A stretch of DNA of 64,000 bases from Rhexocercosporidium sp. MPI-PUGE-AT-0058 (lineage: Eukaryota; Ascomycota; Leotiomycetes; Helotiales), in assembly GCA_020746875.1 (NCBI GenBank), contig JAGTJL010000001.1, positions 1,364,001 through 1,428,000 on the forward strand. The letters run 5' to 3'. Positions within the stretch are counted from its first letter, which is position 1. The number at the start of each line of letters is the position of its first letter. The position numbers and the translations under genes are program-made. Positions 60,542 to 64,000 of the stretch are shown here, piece by piece. The notes beneath the pieces are model-generated. The model was given only the letters and a program-made list of their open reading frames with translations. It was not told where the DNA came from and did no database searches.

Positions 60542-62335
60542 ATGAAGTTCGGCCACGAGTTCAGAGAGGTCTTGGAGAAGGAGCGCTTCCCTCCCAACTG
60601 GGTAGACACCGCCATTCCCTATCGGACACTCAAGAAGCTCCTGAAAAAGGTCGGTCGACCTGTTCTGATTCCCTTCCCTCGCAGAGACCTTGTCTTTGAA
60701 ACGATGTTCTGACTCATCTAGGTTCAAGGAGAACTCGAAGGTCTGGGTCTTGACCCAGCAACTCTCGCACAACTGCACCAATCCAGCCCAGAGGAAGAAG
60801 ACGGTAATGGTAATGGCAATAGCAATAGCAATGGCCTTGCTTTTCAGTACGACTTCGAAGGAGACGAAAAATTCGTTCCAAAGTTGAGGTTCTACATCGA
60901 TGTCGAGAATGGTACTCCGATCAGCGCGGCATTGTCACCAGAGACAAGACGCTATTTTGAAGCACAAGCGTTAAAGCCCAAGGAAAATCCGCCTGCCAGT
61001 CCCTTGGACAATGACGGCCAAACAGATAATCCTCCATCAGAAGAGTATGTACCCCTGGTCAGATTCCGGATTGCGAAGCCCCAGAACCTCCTGTCCTCTA
61101 CCTCCCTTCTGAGACTACACAGGCTACTCATTGGCACTTTCATTGACTTTCGAGTAGGACCACAATCACGGAGGAATCCGACAATCTTCGGCGGATAGAT
61201 GTCCAACTTCGTTTTGATGCCGAGTTTTTTGGACTGCTCCAAGGAGACGTCACTTCGTTGGACAATCTTCAGGCTCAGGAGCAAAAGAATTTGACAGATG
61301 AGATCCAAGCTCTGTCATCTCTTATCACTGAAGTATCCAAGTGAGTACCTTTTAGCCATCCATAGCTTTGAAAGCTGTTGGGACAGTGCTAAATTGCTTA
61401 GACCGAGACCCGGAGGATTCCACAAGACCGACCTGAACAGATGGAGGCAACTCTTCGATCTGTACCTCCAAGCAGGCATATTCTTCTCCACCAATGAATT
61501 TGATCATGGTAGCCGAACCAGTGCTATGGCCGCTCAGAAGCTGCAATGGTTTCAAGGTGAGGTAGTCAAACAAGACATAATGGGACTCTTCAAATTGAAG
61601 GCCAGCCACGAGGCTCTTCAGCAGTTCGTAAAGATCAACATTGGGATTCTACAACATCTGAAGTTCCACGAGATCAACCAGCGTGCCTTCTCCAAGATTT
61701 TGAAGAGTACGTTCAATGTTATGTTATAGCAACCTGCAGTACTGACCAGACTCAGAATTCGACAAGAGAACGAACCTTGGTGCCGCGAAAACATTTCCGA
61801 AGCTTATAATGTCAGATACGAACATGTCCGATTCAATGTCAAAGGCTGTCTGCGCTCAGGTTTCTCAGCAACTTCTTCAGATCGTGCCTCAGGTCGAGGA
61901 TTATTCCTGTCCAATTTGTTGTGACATCTGCTGGAGGCCTGTACGATTGAATTGCAAACATCTTATCTGCATTCGCTGCGCAGTCGTCCTGCAAAAACAG
62001 ATGAAACGGACTTGTCCTATGTGCCGAGAAGATGTCATCATGAAGGCTGATACAGGTAAGCTGTCAGATTGCGTTCTCTCCCTACGCTCATTTATATCTA
62101 CGATTGATACTTTGGCGCATGACTACTTTGAGAAGAACAGCAGAACATTCTGATAATCGTTGCTAATCATCTATCTACCACAGACAACATCGACAGAGAC
62201 CTAGAAAAATTCCTTCGGAAATACTTTCCCAAGGAAGTCCTCCAGAAGCAAATCGCAAACGAAACAGCGCACGGCATTGAGCAGTTCGGCCCTTATTACA
62301 CCCACCCTTCCGAGAGTAACTGCGTCGTCATGTGA
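60542..62335 (+). CDS. SPX-RING E3 ubiquitin ligase with C-terminal CaaX box
   Basis: Six exons (60542-60649, 60722-61044, 61158-61340, 61402-61706, 61756-62055, 62184-62335) give 456 residues. The SPX domain begins at Met1 (MKFGHEFREVLEKERFPPNW) and continues through helices with YRTLKKLLKK and LNRWRQLFDLYLQAGIFF. SPX domains bind inositol pyrophosphates and sense phosphate. A C3HC4 RING follows: C358, C361, C373, H375, C378, C381, C393, C396. The protein ends SNCVVM, a CaaX box at 453-456, predicting farnesylation and membrane attachment. The 113-base second intron was placed from GTATGT and CGAGTAG because only that choice continues the frame into EESDNLRRIDVQLRFDAEFF. An NGNGNSNSNG run comes from a GGTAAT/AGCAAT coding repeat near 60803-60835. 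Confidence 0.92.
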
Positions 62336-63695
62336 GAGACAGGCTGGTTGGTTCCAGGAGAGAAAGGAAGAGATAGCAGGAAATTGCGAATGATACCCCA
62401 TCCAAAACAAGCCTTTGTATTGTATAATTTTAATGTACATAGCGTAAGCCCGAGCGTTAATGTCTATAGCCCATCTCTGTGTTGTGTGATACGATGACAA
62501 GTGAACTCAGAGAAGGGCTTTGCGAAGTTGTGAGATATAAGTTATTGACGAAACCGCTAGAAATCCAGTAGACAACTCTCGAGTAGAACTTTGAGGTCAA
62601 GATGATTCACAACAAGCTTTAGTAAAGCGCAGGTGCCTAGTGTAGGTAACGTTGTGTTAAGTAAGAATTTGCCAACGACTTACCCGGATGCATAAGGCTG
62701 TTCTAAAATAGCGAGTACATACAATTTAAGTCTTCGGAGACTTTTCTCTCCGACGACGACTGTGTATTTATTATAAGCATTCCCAGTCGAAGTGCACTAG
62801 TGTATTCTATCAAGCGATAGTCTCTTTCCCTCTCCCAGTCATGTAAACAAAAGCTTCCTTTCGATCACAATGTACTCATACACATATGCCTTCTGACTGC
62901 ATACATTAGGATATGCGAGATATCAACTTTTCATATTCGGGACTATCTGCTGCACACAATCGTCTTTCCATTTGAAGCTGAGTGAAATATAAGCCATTTC
63001 TCGCCTTGTCAAGACAGAACAATCACCTGCAGATTTCAATGTCTGAACCATCAGCACGAGATAGCACTATTGCAGAGTTCACTCGCACTCCTACTCAAAT
63101 CAACGAACTCGAGAAGGACAGTGAACTTTTGCGATTAGTAAGGTAGAAAGATCCACCATACACCAGTTTCGTGGGTAGTTTATTTATCTATCTGGATTTA
63201 GTTTCGAATAAGGTGTACAAAGTAAAGCGCAATCCGGGCCCATATCCACATTACAAATAGCAGTCTCCAAGGATAGACACCTATTACATCTCGTATCCGC
63301 CATGAAAACAGGTACGAAACATGCCCCGGCTTATAATTTCTCAGGTTCGTAGGGCTTTAAACCCCCAAAACGACGATTTCTCGAGAATGGGAAGGAAAGT
63401 GTTAGCCCCAGAGTCCAAAACTTGTCCGCATGCTCAGTAAATATGTAGTCCATAGTTAGTTAAGCACAGCTGGTTTATTGGAAGTGGAGGGAGCAATAGA
63501 AGAGTGACACGGGCATGGAATGACTTTTCGCCATGACAGGAGAAATGGAGTTCGGAAATTCTAGCTCAATTCCATACGCCGGCTAGCCTGTGCTGACTGT
63601 AAACCAAACCTAGCAAGTTCACGGCTTGGTCAAATGCACGCACCCGAATGCCCAACGCCCCTTCCTAATACCAAACCAATCCCAATTCCAGTCGC
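62336..63695. other. intergenic, no gene seen
   Basis: 3' flanks of convergent genes. A perfect 6-bp hairpin with a TCGG loop sits at 62728-62743. No coding frame of note. Confidence 0.5.
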
Positions 63696-64000
63696 CTAAG
63701 CATTCAATATGGTATCATCGTCATCATCGTCATCAAAGGTTTCTACCTCGTCAATAGCACCCTCACGCTCCGTACTAAGTCCTTGGAGTGGAGGCTCTTT
63801 CTCTGCAACGTGGATGACTGCCTTTCCCTGAACTTCTTGGACTGCTCGTCGCCATTCTCTCCAGTCTTTCTCATCTCGGATCAAAAAGGCAATTAGCATG
63901 CTTGGATCCATCTCCTTGATGTGGATTCGACGTAATCTCCTTGTGTGACAGGAGTCAATGTCCTCTTGAGAGTAATCCTCGATCTTCTCTGGTAAGGGTA
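63696..64000 (-). CDS. C-terminal part of an unknown protein (runs off the window)
   Basis: A frame open from the right edge encodes about 101 residues to a TAG stop at 63696-63698, ending in a run of seven aspartates and TILNA. Segments such as RRLRRIHIKEMDPSMLIAFL and DEKDWREWRRAVQEV look like real coding sequence: helical, charged and low in stop-rich codons. A CTTACCAG near 63988 could be an acceptor. I do not recognise the family. Confidence 0.6.
   Translation of the reverse strand, partial: PLPEKIEDYSQEDIDSCHTRRLRRIHIKEMDPSMLIAFLIRDEKDWREWRRAVQEVQGKAVIHVAEKEPPLQGLSTEREGAIDEVETFDDDDDDDTILNA

Noticed and set aside
61045..61157. Premature stop in the SPX-RING protein
   Set aside because: It disappears when the 113-base intron is removed; the flanking exons then match the family.
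1..64000. Transposons, CRISPR arrays or a secondary-metabolite cluster
   Set aside because: No transposase or reverse transcriptase motif, terminal repeats, regular spaced repeats or backbone enzyme were seen; a single P450 next to housekeeping genes is not a cluster.

Overview
This window is nuclear DNA of a filamentous ascomycete (Pezizomycotina; a Leotiomycetes-like fungus is my guess, not shown). The evidence is short spliceosomal introns of about 48-113 bases with GT(A/G)xGT donors, CTAAC/CTGAC-like branch sites and YAG acceptors, together with fungal gene families: a cytochrome b5-fused sphingolipid desaturase, POM152, a Slm1-like PH protein, Ldb17, Cho1 and an SPX-RING protein. I traced exon structures by hand and checked that the reading frame is kept across every junction. 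Sixteen multi-exon gene models close completely, one further gene has a single exon, one is unresolved at its 5' end (13416-15070), and one runs off the right edge (63696-64000).

Layout. 2.3-4.1 kb: delta-8 sphingolipid desaturase (-). 5.9-6.9 kb: an unrecognised Cys- and Gly/Met/Leu-rich protein made from a chain of tiny symmetric exons (+), the most unusual object here. 7.4-9.2 kb: mitochondrial dihydrolipoyl dehydrogenase (-). 9.6-13.0 kb: Sgd1/NOM1-like ribosome-biogenesis factor (-), divergent from SRP14 (+). 13.4-15.1 kb: Cys-rich protein with an H/N/Q-rich tail (-). 15.8-18.2 kb: three-RRM SR/RGG RNA-binding protein with an 8-base microexon (-). 18.2-25.6 kb: gene-poor and low-complexity DNA. 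25.6-27.3 kb: Ldb17/SPIN90-like actin regulator (+). 27.9-30.8 kb: Slm1-like TORC2/eisosome PH protein (-). 32.9-36.5 kb: threonyl-tRNA synthetase (-), divergent from GAR1 (+). 37.3-38.2 kb: phosphatidylserine synthase (-). 39.0-41.6 kb: zinc metallopeptidase with a lectin-like C-terminus (-). 41.6-46.4 kb: gene-poor. 46.4-49.8 kb: CYP52-like P450 and a 2EXR/F-box-like protein (+). 49.9-53.8 kb: nucleoporin POM152 (-). 54.7-56.6 kb: UCH37-like deubiquitinase (+). 57.1-59.1 kb: FBXO21-like F-box protein (-). 60.5-62.3 kb: SPX-RING E3 ligase ending in a CaaX box (+).

Most genes are housekeeping functions: lipid synthesis, translation and ribosome assembly, nuclear pore, ubiquitin system and plasma-membrane signalling. 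I see no secondary-metabolite cluster, transposon, tRNA, rRNA or CRISPR array. Two compact divergent promoters pair translation or ribosome-related genes (SGD1/SRP14 and THS1/GAR1). The best candidates for undescribed biology concern splicing: the micro-exon gene at 5865-6935, whose internal exons are all phase 2-2 and can be skipped without shifting frame; the 8-base exon encoding the heart of an RNP1 motif; and short introns that are multiples of three or whose acceptor itself forms a stop codon.
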